A DNA stretch of 64,000 bases, from positions 1 to 64,000 of the forward strand of contig VGEP01000019.1 of the NCBI GenBank assembly GCA_016869215.1, read 5' to 3'. Made by a program: the position numbers and the translations under genes. Source of the DNA: Alphaproteobacteria bacterium (GTDB taxonomy: Bacteria; Pseudomonadota; Alphaproteobacteria; Rhizobiales; Xanthobacteraceae). The first letter of the stretch is position 1, and every line of letters begins with the position of its first letter. This document shows positions 18,660 through 28,228 of the stretch, one piece after another. The notes beneath the pieces were generated by a model, which searched no databases, had not been told where the DNA came from, and saw nothing but the letters and a program-made list of their open reading frames with translations.

Positions 18660-20282
18660 TCATTTCGCCGGCACCGCGGCCGGCTTTGCTGCAACGAACG
18701 TTCCGCGGCTGACTGCGGCCTCAAGGCTTCCGCCCAAATCCTTCAACATCACCGCCGCCGCATTTCTTCCCGGGCCGCCCGAAATCGAGCCGCCGGGATG
18801 TGTCGTGGCCCCGGTCTGGTAGAGGCCGGGGATCGGCATGCGGTGCTGCGCCCAGCCGGGCGCCGGGCGCAATGCGGCCGCCTGGGCTGCGTTCTGCGCG
18901 CCGCCATGGCAGCTTCCGCGCCAATTGTGCGGGTTCCGGCGTTCCAAATCGAGGGGGCTTTCGACCACGCGGGCCAGGATCCTGCCGTCCGCGAGACTCT
19001 TCGTGAAACGCCGCAGGAACGCAAGATTGGCGTCGGCGACCCGGTCCTTGATCGCGTCCCACTGCTGTGGGCCGTCCTTGAGATCGTAGGGCTGGGTGCC
19101 GAGGACCTTGAGGATGTGCTTGCCGGGCGGCGCCTGGGAGGGATCGGCGACGGTGGGCTGGACCGCGAGCAGCACCGGCTCGTCCGTGTTCGCGACGCCG
19201 CAGGCGAAGTCGTAGCCCATACGCAGCGCGCGCGTCGGCGCGGACAGGATCGAGGCCGCAATCGGCGCGATGCTGCGGCCGCCGTCGACTTCGAACGTCA
19301 TCGGGCCATCCAGCGCGTAGTGAGTCACAAACAGCGTCGGCCCGCCCTGGTAGGTCCCGACGCCTTCGACGAAGTCGTCGGCCCAGAGCTGCCGCGGCGC
19401 CATGTCGATCAGATGCTTGACGTGGATGGTCGAGAGCACGGCCTTGCCAGCGCGATACGCCGTGCCGTCGGCGCATTCGACCCCGGTGCAGCGACCGCCC
19501 TCGACGATCAGGCGCTCGACCTTCCTGCCGGTCATCGCAGCCCCGCCGTGCGCCTCGATCAGCCGCACCAGGCAGTCGGTGAACGCGCCCGAGCCGCCTT
19601 TGGGCACGCACCAGCTCCAGCGCTGCCGCCCCTGCACCAGCGAATAGGCCAGCCGCCCCGTCATCGGCCATTCCGGCGGCGTCACGGTCTGGAACGCCAT
19701 CCAGAGCATGAACGAGCGGCAGTGATCGTCCTTGAAATTGTCGCGGATGATTTCCCACGCCGACTGCGCGGAGCGCCGCAACCATTTCTTGCCGTCGGGG
19801 TGCTCGGCGAGCCGCTCGTTGACCGGCTTGCCGAAGCCGACGGGCGTGTAGGCCGCCGCGTCGAACAGCGGCTTGACGCGCTCGTAGTCCTCGATCATGC
19901 GCCGGTACGCCTCGGCGTCTTTCTTCGAGAATTTGGCGAACTCGGCGCAGGTGCGGTCGATGTCGTGGTACTGCGTGAGCCAGGAGCCGTCGAGAAACGG
20001 CATGTGGCAAACGATCTCCGGATGGATGTATTCGAGCCCGTAGTCCGCGAGGCCCAGTTCGTCGTTTCGCAGCATCGGGCTGTCCTGCAGCAGCACATGC
20101 GCGGTGCCGCAGGAATCGTGGCGGAAGCCCGGAAGCGTCAGTTCCTCGGTGCAGCAGTTGCCGCCGAGCACGCTGCGGCCCTCCAGCACCAGGCAGCGGT
20201 AGCCGGCCTTGGACAGGTAGGCCGCGGCCACCAGGCTGTTGTGGCCGGCGCCGGCAACGACGATGTCGAAACGTTCGGACAT
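18660..20282 (-). CDS. FAD-dependent oxidoreductase, phytoene-desaturase/PYROXD2-like
   Basis: Predicted 540 aa flavoprotein. The N-terminal FAD-binding motif is VVAGAGHNSLVAAAYLSKAG with the following E-G (CLVLEGRSVLGG) that holds the ribose. The C-terminal family segment is GLYQTGATTHPGGSISGGPGRNAA, as in CrtI/PYROXD2-type enzymes. An internal WSWCVPKGGSGAFTDCL also fits that group. No carotenoid genes are near, so desaturation of carotenoids is unlikely; the partner amidohydrolase and Bug receptor suggest catabolism of a small compound. The start is 8 bases beyond the amidohydrolase stop. Confidence 0.85.
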   Translation of the reverse strand: MSERFDIVVAGAGHNSLVAAAYLSKAGYRCLVLEGRSVLGGNCCTEELTLPGFRHDSCGTAHVLLQDSPMLRNDELGLADYGLEYIHPEIVCHMPFLDGSWLTQYHDIDRTCAEFAKFSKKDAEAYRRMIEDYERVKPLFDAAAYTPVGFGKPVNERLAEHPDGKKWLRRSAQSAWEIIRDNFKDDHCRSFMLWMAFQTVTPPEWPMTGRLAYSLVQGRQRWSWCVPKGGSGAFTDCLVRLIEAHGGAAMTGRKVERLIVEGGRCTGVECADGTAYRAGKAVLSTIHVKHLIDMAPRQLWADDFVEGVGTYQGGPTLFVTHYALDGPMTFEVDGGRSIAPIAASILSAPTRALRMGYDFACGVANTDEPVLLAVQPTVADPSQAPPGKHILKVLGTQPYDLKDGPQQWDAIKDRVADANLAFLRRFTKSLADGRILARVVESPLDLERRNPHNWRGSCHGGAQNAAQAAALRPAPGWAQHRMPIPGLYQTGATTHPGGSISGGPGRNAAAVMLKDLGGSLEAAVSRGTFVAAKPAAVPAK

Positions 20283-20289
20283 GGGCGGC

Positions 20290-21789
20290 TCAGATCCGTT
20301 TGTCCGGCAGCCCGGCTGCCTTGTAGGCGCGCGCCTGCGCCTCGCGGCCCATCCGGTTGACGCGGTTCATGTCGACGCCGACAAGGCGGCCGCGGCGCTT
20401 GACCACCCGGCCCGCGATCAGGACCGTGTCGACGTTCTGCGGGCTCATGCTGGTCACCACCGCGCCGACCGCGCTGTTGATCGGCGTCACGTTGATCAGG
20501 TCGGTTCGCAGCATGATCACGTCGGCCTCTTTGCCGGGCGTGAGCGTTCCGACCTTCTTCGAAAGACCGTTGGCGCGCGCGCCTTCGACGGTGGCGAATT
20601 CCAGCACGTCGCGCACCTTCAGGAACTCCGGAACGGTCTTCTCGCCCGCAAGCCGCTTGGCCCAGACCTCGTTTTTCTGCAGCGAGAACACCGACCGCAT
20701 CTGGGTGAAGAAGTCGTTCGGCACCGACGTTTCCACATCGACGCTCAGCGACGGCCGGATGCCCATGTCGAGCGCTTTCTGGGTCGGCGGATTGCCGTGG
20801 CCCATCAGCATTTCGACGTAGCCCGCGATCGAGATGGTTCCGCCGGAATCCTTGATCAGCTTCCACTCGGTGTCGTTGAGCGTGCAGCAGTGGATATAGG
20901 TGGTGTCGGACTTCAGCGGTTCGAGGGCGTGCATCTTCTCAAGGAACGCGCTGCGCCCGAAGGTTCCGACGCCGACGTGGATGGTGATCGGCGCGCCCGC
21001 ATCGCGCGCGGCCTTCCAGATCGGCATCACCTGGTCCGGCGCACCGCCGGGCGAAGCGAGGTACAACGTCAGAAGCTGGTCGCCGCTGTTGAAATACTGC
21101 TTGCGCAGCCGCGCGATATCGCCGGGATACTTCTGCTTCGGCGCCTCGCGCCAGTTGCCCGAGACGGTCTGCGGCGTGCCGTAGGCGAACACAGCGCGCA
21201 CGCCGGAGTCCTTGAGGCCCTGGATCGCGGCGTCGGTGTGCTCGGGCGAATTGTGGATGTGCGACCAGTCGAGCACCGTGGTCACGCCGGCGTCGATGCA
21301 GCCGAGACCGCTCAGAACCTCCGCGGCATAGACGTCGTCCGGCACGAAGTTGGCGCCGAACTTGCGCTGCACCGTCTGGATGTAGTCCTGCAGCGAGCCG
21401 TCGGGCAGCACGCCGCGCAGGAAGCCCTGCCACATGTGACGGTGGGTGTCGACGAAGCCCGGCATCACGATCGACCGCGACGCGTCGATCACGCGGGCGT
21501 TGGGTGCGTCGATGTCCGGCCGGACTGCCGAAATCTTCGTACCCTCGATCAGGACGTCGGCGCGCTCGAAGTCGCCGACGGCCTTGTCGAGCGACAGAAC
21601 GATGCCGCCCTTGAGCAGGATCGGCCGCCCGGCGCGACGGCGCCCCTGCGCCATCGCATCGCCGGCAAAGCCTGCCGTGAACAGCGGCACCGCGGCGGCG
21701 GCGCTCGCCGTACCGCACAGGAACTGACGCCGCGACAATCCTCCGCGCGGCATGCAGCACGCACAACCGGAATTGAAGGGATGCGACAT
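20290..21789 (-). CDS. Amidohydrolase family protein with Tat-type signal
   Basis: Predicted 499 aa metal-dependent hydrolase. The N-terminus carries SRRQFLCGTASAAAAVPLF, a twin-arginine-like signal, preceded by a Cys-rich GCACCM. The amidohydrolase fold begins with LLKGGIVLSLDKAVGDF; the metal site HxH-like segment reads GFVDTHRHMWQGFLRG (T-H-R-H), with further His in DWSHIHNSPEH, TIHVGVG and YIHCCTL. It ends with the usual GTLTPGKEADVIMLR. Closest in type to cytosine-deaminase or chlorohydrolase-like enzymes, with predicted periplasmic location. First gene of a three-gene operon. Confidence 0.86.
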   Translation of the reverse strand: MSHPFNSGCACCMPRGGLSRRQFLCGTASAAAAVPLFTAGFAGDAMAQGRRRAGRPILLKGGIVLSLDKAVGDFERADVLIEGTKISAVRPDIDAPNARVIDASRSIVMPGFVDTHRHMWQGFLRGVLPDGSLQDYIQTVQRKFGANFVPDDVYAAEVLSGLGCIDAGVTTVLDWSHIHNSPEHTDAAIQGLKDSGVRAVFAYGTPQTVSGNWREAPKQKYPGDIARLRKQYFNSGDQLLTLYLASPGGAPDQVMPIWKAARDAGAPITIHVGVGTFGRSAFLEKMHALEPLKSDTTYIHCCTLNDTEWKLIKDSGGTISIAGYVEMLMGHGNPPTQKALDMGIRPSLSVDVETSVPNDFFTQMRSVFSLQKNEVWAKRLAGEKTVPEFLKVRDVLEFATVEGARANGLSKKVGTLTPGKEADVIMLRTDLINVTPINSAVGAVVTSMSPQNVDTVLIAGRVVKRRGRLVGVDMNRVNRMGREAQARAYKAAGLPDKRI

Positions 21790-21936
21790 GGCTTCCTCCC
21801 CAGTCCGCGCCTATGTTGAAACGCGGGCGTTTTGGCCATGCTAGGCCCGCCGGTGTTCACGATCCAGCGGCGTGACTCTGCCCACCGTTCCATCCTAGAA
21901 CGCTGCCCACTTCCCGAAACTCTTAGTCAGATGACA

Positions 21937-24585
21937 ATGCGCACCGAAGAGCCCCGCCCCGTCCGACTGTCCGAGTACCGCCCGCCCGACTGGCTGGTCG
22001 AGACCGTGCATATCGAGGTCTTGCTGCATCCGACGCGCTCGCCGGTGCGCGCGACGCTGAAGTTCCGCCCCAATCCGGCGGCCGCGACCCCCGCACCGCT
22101 GGTGCTGGACGGCGACGGGCTGACGCTCGTTTCGCTGAAGCTCGATGGCGCGTCGCTCAGCGCGGAAAACTACACTGCGACGCCGGACAATCTGACTGTC
22201 CCGCAGCCGCCGAACCGGCCGTTCACGCTTCAGATCGAGACGCTGGTCGATCCGACCGCCAACACCCAGCTCTCCGGCTTGTACCGGTCGAGCGGCACCT
22301 ATTGCACGCAATGCGAGGCCGAGGGCTTCCGCCGCATCACCTATTTCCCGGACCGCCCGGACGTAATGGCGGTCTACACCACGCGCATCGTGGCCAACAA
22401 AGCCGAAGCGCCGGTGCTGCTCGCCAACGGCAATCTGACCGAGAGCGGCGACCTGCCGGACGGCCGCCACTTCGCGGTGTGGCACGATCCGTGGCCGAAG
22501 CCGTCGTATTTGTTCGCCTTGGTCGGCGGCAGGCTCGGCCACATCGAGGATACGTTCGTCACGAAATCTGGCCGCAAGGTCGCGCTGCGCATCTACGTCG
22601 AGCCCGGCAAGGAGGACCGCGCCGCCTACGCGATGGATTCGCTCAAGCGCTCCATGCGCTGGGACGAGGAGGCGTTCGGCCGCGAATACGATCTCGATGT
22701 GTTCATGGTGGTCGCCGTGTCCGACTTCAACATGGGCGCGATGGAGAACAAGGGCCTCAACGTCTTCAACGACAAGTACGTGCTGGCCTCGCCCGCGACC
22801 GCGACCGACAACGACTATCTCGCCATCGAGTCGATCATCGCACACGAGTATTTCCACAACTGGACCGGCAACCGCATCACCTGCCGCGACTGGTTCCAGC
22901 TTTGCCTGAAGGAAGGTCTCACGGTCTATCGCGACCAGGAATTCACCTCCGACCAGCGCTCGCGTGTGGTCACGCGAATCGGCGACGTGCGCGGACTGCG
23001 CGCGCACCAGTTCGTCGAGGACGCCGGCCCCCTCGCCCACCCGGTGCGGCCCGAGGTCTACAGCGAGATCAACAACTTCTACACCACGACGGTCTATGAG
23101 AAGGGCGCCGAGGTGGTGCGGATGCTGCACACGCTGCTCGGCGCGGCGGCCTTCCGCAAAGGCATGGACCTCTATTTCGAGCGCCACGACGGCGAGGCCG
23201 CGACCGTCGAACAGTTCGTGCAGTGCTTCGCCGATGCAGGCGGACGCGACCTCAAGCAGTTCCTGCGCTGGTACGCGCAGGCCGGCACGCCCGAGGTGAT
23301 CGCTTCCGGCCACTACGACGCCCGCGCCAGGACCTACCGCCTGGAGCTCGCGCAAATTCTGCGGCCGACGCCCGGCCAGCCCACAAAGGAGCCTGTGGTA
23401 ATCCCGCTCGTCACCGGCCTGATCGGACGCGACGGACGTGACCTGCCGCTGACGCTCGAAGACGGGCGACGCATCGATGGCGGCGTGCTGGTGCTGGACA
23501 AGCCGGCTGCGGACTTCGTGTTTGCGAACGTGCCCGAACGTCCGGTGCTATCGATCAACCGCGGCTTCTCCGCGCCGGTCAAGCTGACCGCCAACCTCAC
23601 CTCCGACGATCTGAGGCTAATGGCGGCGCGCGACAGCGACCCGTTCAACCGCTGGCAGGCGGTGCAGACGCTCGCCGCAACCCTGCTGGTCGGCAACGTC
23701 GCGCGGCTGCGCGCCGACCAGGAGCCTGAGATCGACGAGGGCCTGCTCGAAGCGCTGGGCGCGATCCTCGCGGACACGGCGCTCGAACCGGCCTTCGTCG
23801 CCGAGGCGCTGACCCCGCCGAGCGAAGCCGACATCGCCAGGGAAATCGGCCGCGACGTCGATCCGGACGCCATCTTCCGCGCCCGCATGAGCCTGCGCGC
23901 GCTGATCGGCCTGCATCTCAACGCCGCGCTGACGGAACGCTACAGGGCGCTGGCGGGACGCGGCGCCTACAGTCCCGACGCCGAGAGCGCGGGCCGGCGC
24001 ACGCTCCGCAACGTCTGCCTCGATCTCCTTGCAGCGACCCAGGAACGCTACGCCATCGCGCTCGCGGCCGAGCAGTACAAATCCGCCGACAACATGACCG
24101 ATCGGATCGCGGCGCTGTCCACGCTATCGCTGCACAACGCGCCCGAGCGCGCCACAGCCTTCGACGACTTCTATGCGCGCTACAAGGCGGACCCGCTGAT
24201 CGTCGACAAGTGGTTCGCGCTGCAGGCCGCCTCGCCCGATCCGGCGACGCTCGGCCGCGTGCGCGAATTGACCGCGCATCCGGCGTTCTCGCTCGCCAAT
24301 CCCAACCGGGTGCGCTCGCTGATCGGCGTATTCGCCCAGGGCAACCAGACCCAGTTCAACCGCGCCGACGGCGCGGGCTACGACTTCGTCGCCGAGAAGG
24401 TGATCGCGCTCGACCAATCCAACCCGCAGGTCGCCGCGCGCATGGCGTCGGCGTTCAAGAGCTGGCGCGCGCTCGAGCCGGGCCGCCGCGTGCGGGCCGA
24501 GGCCGCGCTGCGGCGAATTGCGGCGGCGCCCGGCCTGTCGCGCGACGTCGGCGACATCGCCGGCCGCGCGCTGGCGGAGCCGTAG
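21937..24585 (+). CDS. pepN: Aminopeptidase N (M1 family)
   Basis: Zinc aminopeptidase for peptide turnover, about 882 aa (E. coli PepN has 870). The substrate-binding GAMENKG motif and the zinc site HEYFHNWTGNRITCRDWF...LKEGLTVYRDQEF (HExxH at about residue 303, third ligand Glu 19 residues on) are intact. The C-terminal part is the helical PepN domain (MTDRIAALSTL, RVRSLIGVFAQGNQTQFN). The ATG at 21937 is favoured because related proteins begin MRT; ATGs at 21931 and 21832 are in frame. It lies upstream of the pleC-like kinase. Confidence 0.93.
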   Translation: MRTEEPRPVRLSEYRPPDWLVETVHIEVLLHPTRSPVRATLKFRPNPAAATPAPLVLDGDGLTLVSLKLDGASLSAENYTATPDNLTVPQPPNRPFTLQIETLVDPTANTQLSGLYRSSGTYCTQCEAEGFRRITYFPDRPDVMAVYTTRIVANKAEAPVLLANGNLTESGDLPDGRHFAVWHDPWPKPSYLFALVGGRLGHIEDTFVTKSGRKVALRIYVEPGKEDRAAYAMDSLKRSMRWDEEAFGREYDLDVFMVVAVSDFNMGAMENKGLNVFNDKYVLASPATATDNDYLAIESIIAHEYFHNWTGNRITCRDWFQLCLKEGLTVYRDQEFTSDQRSRVVTRIGDVRGLRAHQFVEDAGPLAHPVRPEVYSEINNFYTTTVYEKGAEVVRMLHTLLGAAAFRKGMDLYFERHDGEAATVEQFVQCFADAGGRDLKQFLRWYAQAGTPEVIASGHYDARARTYRLELAQILRPTPGQPTKEPVVIPLVTGLIGRDGRDLPLTLEDGRRIDGGVLVLDKPAADFVFANVPERPVLSINRGFSAPVKLTANLTSDDLRLMAARDSDPFNRWQAVQTLAATLLVGNVARLRADQEPEIDEGLLEALGAILADTALEPAFVAEALTPPSEADIAREIGRDVDPDAIFRARMSLRALIGLHLNAALTERYRALAGRGAYSPDAESAGRRTLRNVCLDLLAATQERYAIALAAEQYKSADNMTDRIAALSTLSLHNAPERATAFDDFYARYKADPLIVDKWFALQAASPDPATLGRVRELTAHPAFSLANPNRVRSLIGVFAQGNQTQFNRADGAGYDFVAEKVIALDQSNPQVAARMASAFKSWRALEPGRRVRAEAALRRIAAAPGLSRDVGDIAGRALAEP

Positions 24586-24816
24586 ACCGACGTGCGACGC
24601 TCACGCACGACACGCGATCGCAGACAGCGTCTCGTTTTGCGATGCCGGCACGCTTCGACAAAATTGTTAATTTCGTAATCCGCGTTAACGAAAAATATTG
24701 ACCTCGGACTCTCGACAAGAGTCGCCGCATCGATTCGAATAGCAGGTGATTCGGGTCGTCGCGGCACACCGACTCGCGTGCGTATTTCTGGGGACCATCC
24801 TTACGGGGGCAAGGGC

Positions 24817-27141
24817 ATGGCGCGCGCCGAAGCGGCGAGTGCGTCCGCACGGTCGGATTCGATCAAGGGCCTGGCGCAATCGATCGCCAAGCCCGCGTAT
24901 CGCCGGCTCTTGACCGCGGAGCCAGCGCTGCGCCGCGCCGTTCCGGCGCTGATCGTCGCCTTCCTTCTCACCATCGGCGTCGGCGCGGTCGTGCAGGTCC
25001 TCGACCAGCGCCGCCAGGCCATCGGCGAGGCGATCGGGGACATCGGAACCACCGCCGACTTCGTTTCGGAACGTTACGACCGCCTGGCGCAGTCCGCGCC
25101 CACCGGGACGGCACCGCGCGATCTCCTCGACCGGGCGCTGTCGGCACGGGCGCTGGCGTCGGGCCGCCGCGTGCTGCTTTCCAATCCGGAGGGTCAGATC
25201 GTTGGCGCCGCACCGTCCGGCAGCCTCGTCGGCACGCGCCTGATCGACGCGCTTGGCGATACCCAGCCTCTGACCATTCTCGGCGCCAGCGCGGGCGTAA
25301 TGGAAATCGCACTCGGCAATGGCGTGCTGGCGCTTGCGACCGTCCGTACGCTCGCCTCGGGCCGCGGCCAGATCGCGGTCTATCAGTCCCGCGACGACGC
25401 GCTCGCGCGGTGGCGCGCCGAAACCACGCTGACCGTCACCCTCACCGCCACCACCGGCTTCGTGCTCCTGATCCTCGGCTTCGCGTTCCACTGGCAGGCG
25501 ACCCGGGCGCGCGAGGCCGACGCCATCTACGACACCGTCCGCAGCCGCATCGACACTGCGCTCAATCGCGGCCGCTGCGGGCTGTGGGACTGGGACCTCG
25601 CCCGCGGCCGCATCTTCTGGTCGCACTCCATGTTCGCGATCCTCGGAATTGCGCCGCGCGACGACCTGATGACCTTCGGCGAAGTCAGCCGGCTGGTCCA
25701 TCCCGACGACATCCGGCTCTACGAGATCGCAGCCCAGCTCGCCGACGCCAAGGCCAGCGCGATCGACCACGAGTTCCGGATGCTGCACGCCAGCGGCAAA
25801 TGGGTCTGGCTACGCGCGCGCTGCGAACTGGTGCCGCAGCGCGGCGATTCGGGCCAGCACCTGATCGGCATCGCAGTCGACATCACCGAGCAGAAGTCGC
25901 TGGTCGAGAAGACCGCCGCCGCCGACCTGCGGCTGCGCGACGCGATCGAGACCGTACCCGAAACCTTCGTGCTCTGGGACCACGACAACCGCCTGGTGTT
26001 GTGCAATTCCAACTTCCAGCGAATGCACAACCTCCCCGACGAGACCGTCGCAGCCGGCACGCCTTACGAGGACGTGGTGGCCGCGGGCCGCAAGCACGTG
26101 GTCCGCACCAACGTCACCAACGACGATGCCGCGATCCCCGGCGCGCATACGTTCGAGGCCCAGCTCGACGACGGCCACTGGCTGCAGATCAGCGAGCGGC
26201 GCACCAAGGACGGCGGCTATGTGTCGGTCGGCACCGACATCACCCCGCTCAAACTGCACGAAAAGAAGCTTGTGGACAGCGAGCAGCGCCTGATGGCAAC
26301 CGTCGCGGACCTCCGCAACTCGCAGCACAAGCTGGAAATCCAGACCCGCCAGCTCACCGATATGGCGCAGAAGTACTCCGAAGAGAAGAATCGCGCCGAG
26401 GAAGCCAACCAGGCCAAGTCCAAGTTCATGGCCAACATGAGCCACGAGTTGCGCACGCCGCTCAACGCCATCATCGGCTTCTCCGAGATCATGGAATCCG
26501 GGATGTTCGGCGCGCTCGGCGCCGACAAATACCATGAGTATTGCCGCGACATCCGCGAAAGCGGCCAGTACCTGCTCGACGTCATCAACGACATCCTCGA
26601 TATGTCGAAGATCGAGGCCGGGCGCCTCAAGCTCGACCGCGAGGAGGTGGAACTCGACCGCGTCCTCGCCGACGCGTTGCGCGTGGTCACGGCGCGCGCG
26701 CAGGACAAACAGCTTCAGGTCACTTCGCAGATCGCGCCCAACGTGCGCTTCAAGGCCGACCGCCGCGCGATCAAGCAAATCGCGCTCAATCTTCTCTCCA
26801 ACGCGGTCAAGTTCACCCAGGAAAACGGCTCCATCACCGTGCGCGGGCGCTATGGACGCGGCGGCGTGACCATCGGCATCCAGGATTCCGGCATCGGCAT
26901 CCCGCGCAACGCGCTGAAGAAGCTCGGCAAGCCGTTCGAACAGGTCGAGAGCCAGCTCACCAAGACCCAGCAGGGTTCGGGGCTGGGCCTCGCCATCGCC
27001 AAGTCCCTGGTCGAACTGCACGGCGGCACGATGCGCATCCGCTCGGCGCCCGGAATTGGAACCACGGTCGTGGTGCGCCTGCCGATCGATGCGCCTGCGT
27101 CCGACGCCAACGGCGCGCAGAGCTCCCCGCACGCGGCCTGA
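24817..27141 (+). CDS. PAS-domain sensor histidine kinase, PleC-like
   Basis: Predicted 774 aa membrane kinase. One helix near residue 40-60 (ALIVAFLLTIGVGAVVQVL), a periplasmic stretch of about 150 residues, and a second helix (VTLTATTGFVLLILGFAF). Two PAS domains follow (first with a PAC-like HEFRMLHASGKWVWL; second with ETFVLWDHDNRLVLCN). HisKA has MSHELRTPLNAIIGFSEIM and HATPase has NLLSNAVKFTQENG, DSGIGIPRN, GSGLGLAIAKSLVELHGG. The dimerisation helix is that of the PdhS/PleC/DivJ group controlling DivK. Position between pepN and glnE matches what I recall for pleC in other alphaproteobacteria. The ATG at 24817 is favoured behind GGGGGCAAGG; a GTG at 24778 is possible. Confidence 0.82.
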   Translation: MARAEAASASARSDSIKGLAQSIAKPAYRRLLTAEPALRRAVPALIVAFLLTIGVGAVVQVLDQRRQAIGEAIGDIGTTADFVSERYDRLAQSAPTGTAPRDLLDRALSARALASGRRVLLSNPEGQIVGAAPSGSLVGTRLIDALGDTQPLTILGASAGVMEIALGNGVLALATVRTLASGRGQIAVYQSRDDALARWRAETTLTVTLTATTGFVLLILGFAFHWQATRAREADAIYDTVRSRIDTALNRGRCGLWDWDLARGRIFWSHSMFAILGIAPRDDLMTFGEVSRLVHPDDIRLYEIAAQLADAKASAIDHEFRMLHASGKWVWLRARCELVPQRGDSGQHLIGIAVDITEQKSLVEKTAAADLRLRDAIETVPETFVLWDHDNRLVLCNSNFQRMHNLPDETVAAGTPYEDVVAAGRKHVVRTNVTNDDAAIPGAHTFEAQLDDGHWLQISERRTKDGGYVSVGTDITPLKLHEKKLVDSEQRLMATVADLRNSQHKLEIQTRQLTDMAQKYSEEKNRAEEANQAKSKFMANMSHELRTPLNAIIGFSEIMESGMFGALGADKYHEYCRDIRESGQYLLDVINDILDMSKIEAGRLKLDREEVELDRVLADALRVVTARAQDKQLQVTSQIAPNVRFKADRRAIKQIALNLLSNAVKFTQENGSITVRGRYGRGGVTIGIQDSGIGIPRNALKKLGKPFEQVESQLTKTQQGSGLGLAIAKSLVELHGGTMRIRSAPGIGTTVVVRLPIDAPASDANGAQSSPHAA

Positions 27142-27198
27142 TCGCCCGCACCCAGGCCCACGTTGCGGTTCACCGCCCTGCGGCCTTACAATGCGCGC

Positions 27199-28200
27199 AT
27201 GACAAAGCATGCACGCGCGGCGCGCCGGCGCTTCCTCGGCGCCACTCTCGCCCTGATAGCGTTTGGAACCCTCACCCTCCCCGGCGGCGCGCAGGCGCAA
27301 TCCTGGCCGCAACGTCCGGTCAAGGTGCTGGTGCCTTTCGCCGCCGGCGGCAACATCGATGTCACCGGGCGGCTCGTCGCCGCACGCCTCAGCGAGCGGC
27401 TCGGCCAGCAGTTCGTGGTCGAGAACCGGGTCGGCGGCGCCGGCATCATTGCGACCGAGGCGGTCGCGCGTTCTGCGCCTGACGGCTACACGCTGCTATG
27501 GGCCAGCACCAACGTCATCGCCATCACCCCGCACACCAACAAGGTCCCGTACGATCCGGTGAAGGACTTCGCGCCGGTCAACGCGCTCGGCTCGAGCCCG
27601 CAGGTGCTGATGGTCAATTCCAAGCTGCCGGCCAAGACCGTGCAGGAATTCGTCGCCTACGCCAAGGCGCAGCCGCAGAAGCTCGCCTATGGCGGCGGCG
27701 GCGGCCCGGGGAGTGCCGGCAATCTGATCATGGCGCTGTTCCTGAAGCGCGCAGGACTGGAGATGACAGCGGTCAGCTATCGCGGCAGCGCGCCCGCCCT
27801 CGCCGACGTGATCGCCGGCCACATTCCGGTGATGTTCGGCCCGATGTCGGAGGCGCACGCGCAGCGCGCCAATGCCAATGTCCGGCTGCTCGCCGTGTCG
27901 AGCGAAAAGCGATCGCGCCGCCTGCCGGACGTTCCGAGCATCGCGGAGTCCGGATATCCGGGCTATCACGCGGTGTCCTGGACCGGAATGCTGGCGCCCG
28001 CGGGCACGCCCAAAGAGATCGTGAAACGGCTCGCCGACGAGATCGATCTTGCGATCAAGGACCCGAAGTTCGGCGACCAGCTGCTCAGCCACGGCATCGA
28101 CCCGATCGGCGGCGGGCCGGACGCTTTCGCCAGGATGATCGCGTCGGAAATCCCGGTGTGGGGCGAGGCGGTGAAAATCGCCGGCGTCAGCGCCAAGTAA
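27199..28200 (+). CDS. Bug-type tripartite tricarboxylate transporter substrate-binding protein
   Basis: Third Bug/TctC-family periplasmic receptor of the window, 333 aa. The N-terminus is Arg-rich (KHARAARRRFLGATLALIAF), which could be a Tat-like or Sec signal, cleaved after AQA. Then SWPQRPVKVLVPFAAGGNIDVTGRLVAARL with the ligand loop, VVENRVGGAGIIA, SAPDGYTLLWAS and PYDPVKDFAPV. The ATG at 27199 was chosen; a TTG at 27163 is in frame without a ribosome binding site. The next gene, a flavin monooxygenase, starts 28 bases downstream, so both may serve one aromatic or organic acid (inference). Confidence 0.88.
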   Translation: MTKHARAARRRFLGATLALIAFGTLTLPGGAQAQSWPQRPVKVLVPFAAGGNIDVTGRLVAARLSERLGQQFVVENRVGGAGIIATEAVARSAPDGYTLLWASTNVIAITPHTNKVPYDPVKDFAPVNALGSSPQVLMVNSKLPAKTVQEFVAYAKAQPQKLAYGGGGGPGSAGNLIMALFLKRAGLEMTAVSYRGSAPALADVIAGHIPVMFGPMSEAHAQRANANVRLLAVSSEKRSRRLPDVPSIAESGYPGYHAVSWTGMLAPAGTPKEIVKRLADEIDLAIKDPKFGDQLLSHGIDPIGGGPDAFARMIASEIPVWGEAVKIAGVSAK

Positions 28201-28228
28201 CCCCGTCCACACCGGTCATTTGCATCTC

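Noticed and set aside
18660..18663. ATGA-coupled start of the second Bug gene at 18663
   Set aside because: The internal ATG at 18639 has a strong GGAGGAG and gives a normal signal peptide; the longer form remains possible.
24668..24690. CtrA-binding site upstream of the pleC-like gene
   Set aside because: Two TTAA motifs are present but 14 bp apart instead of 7.
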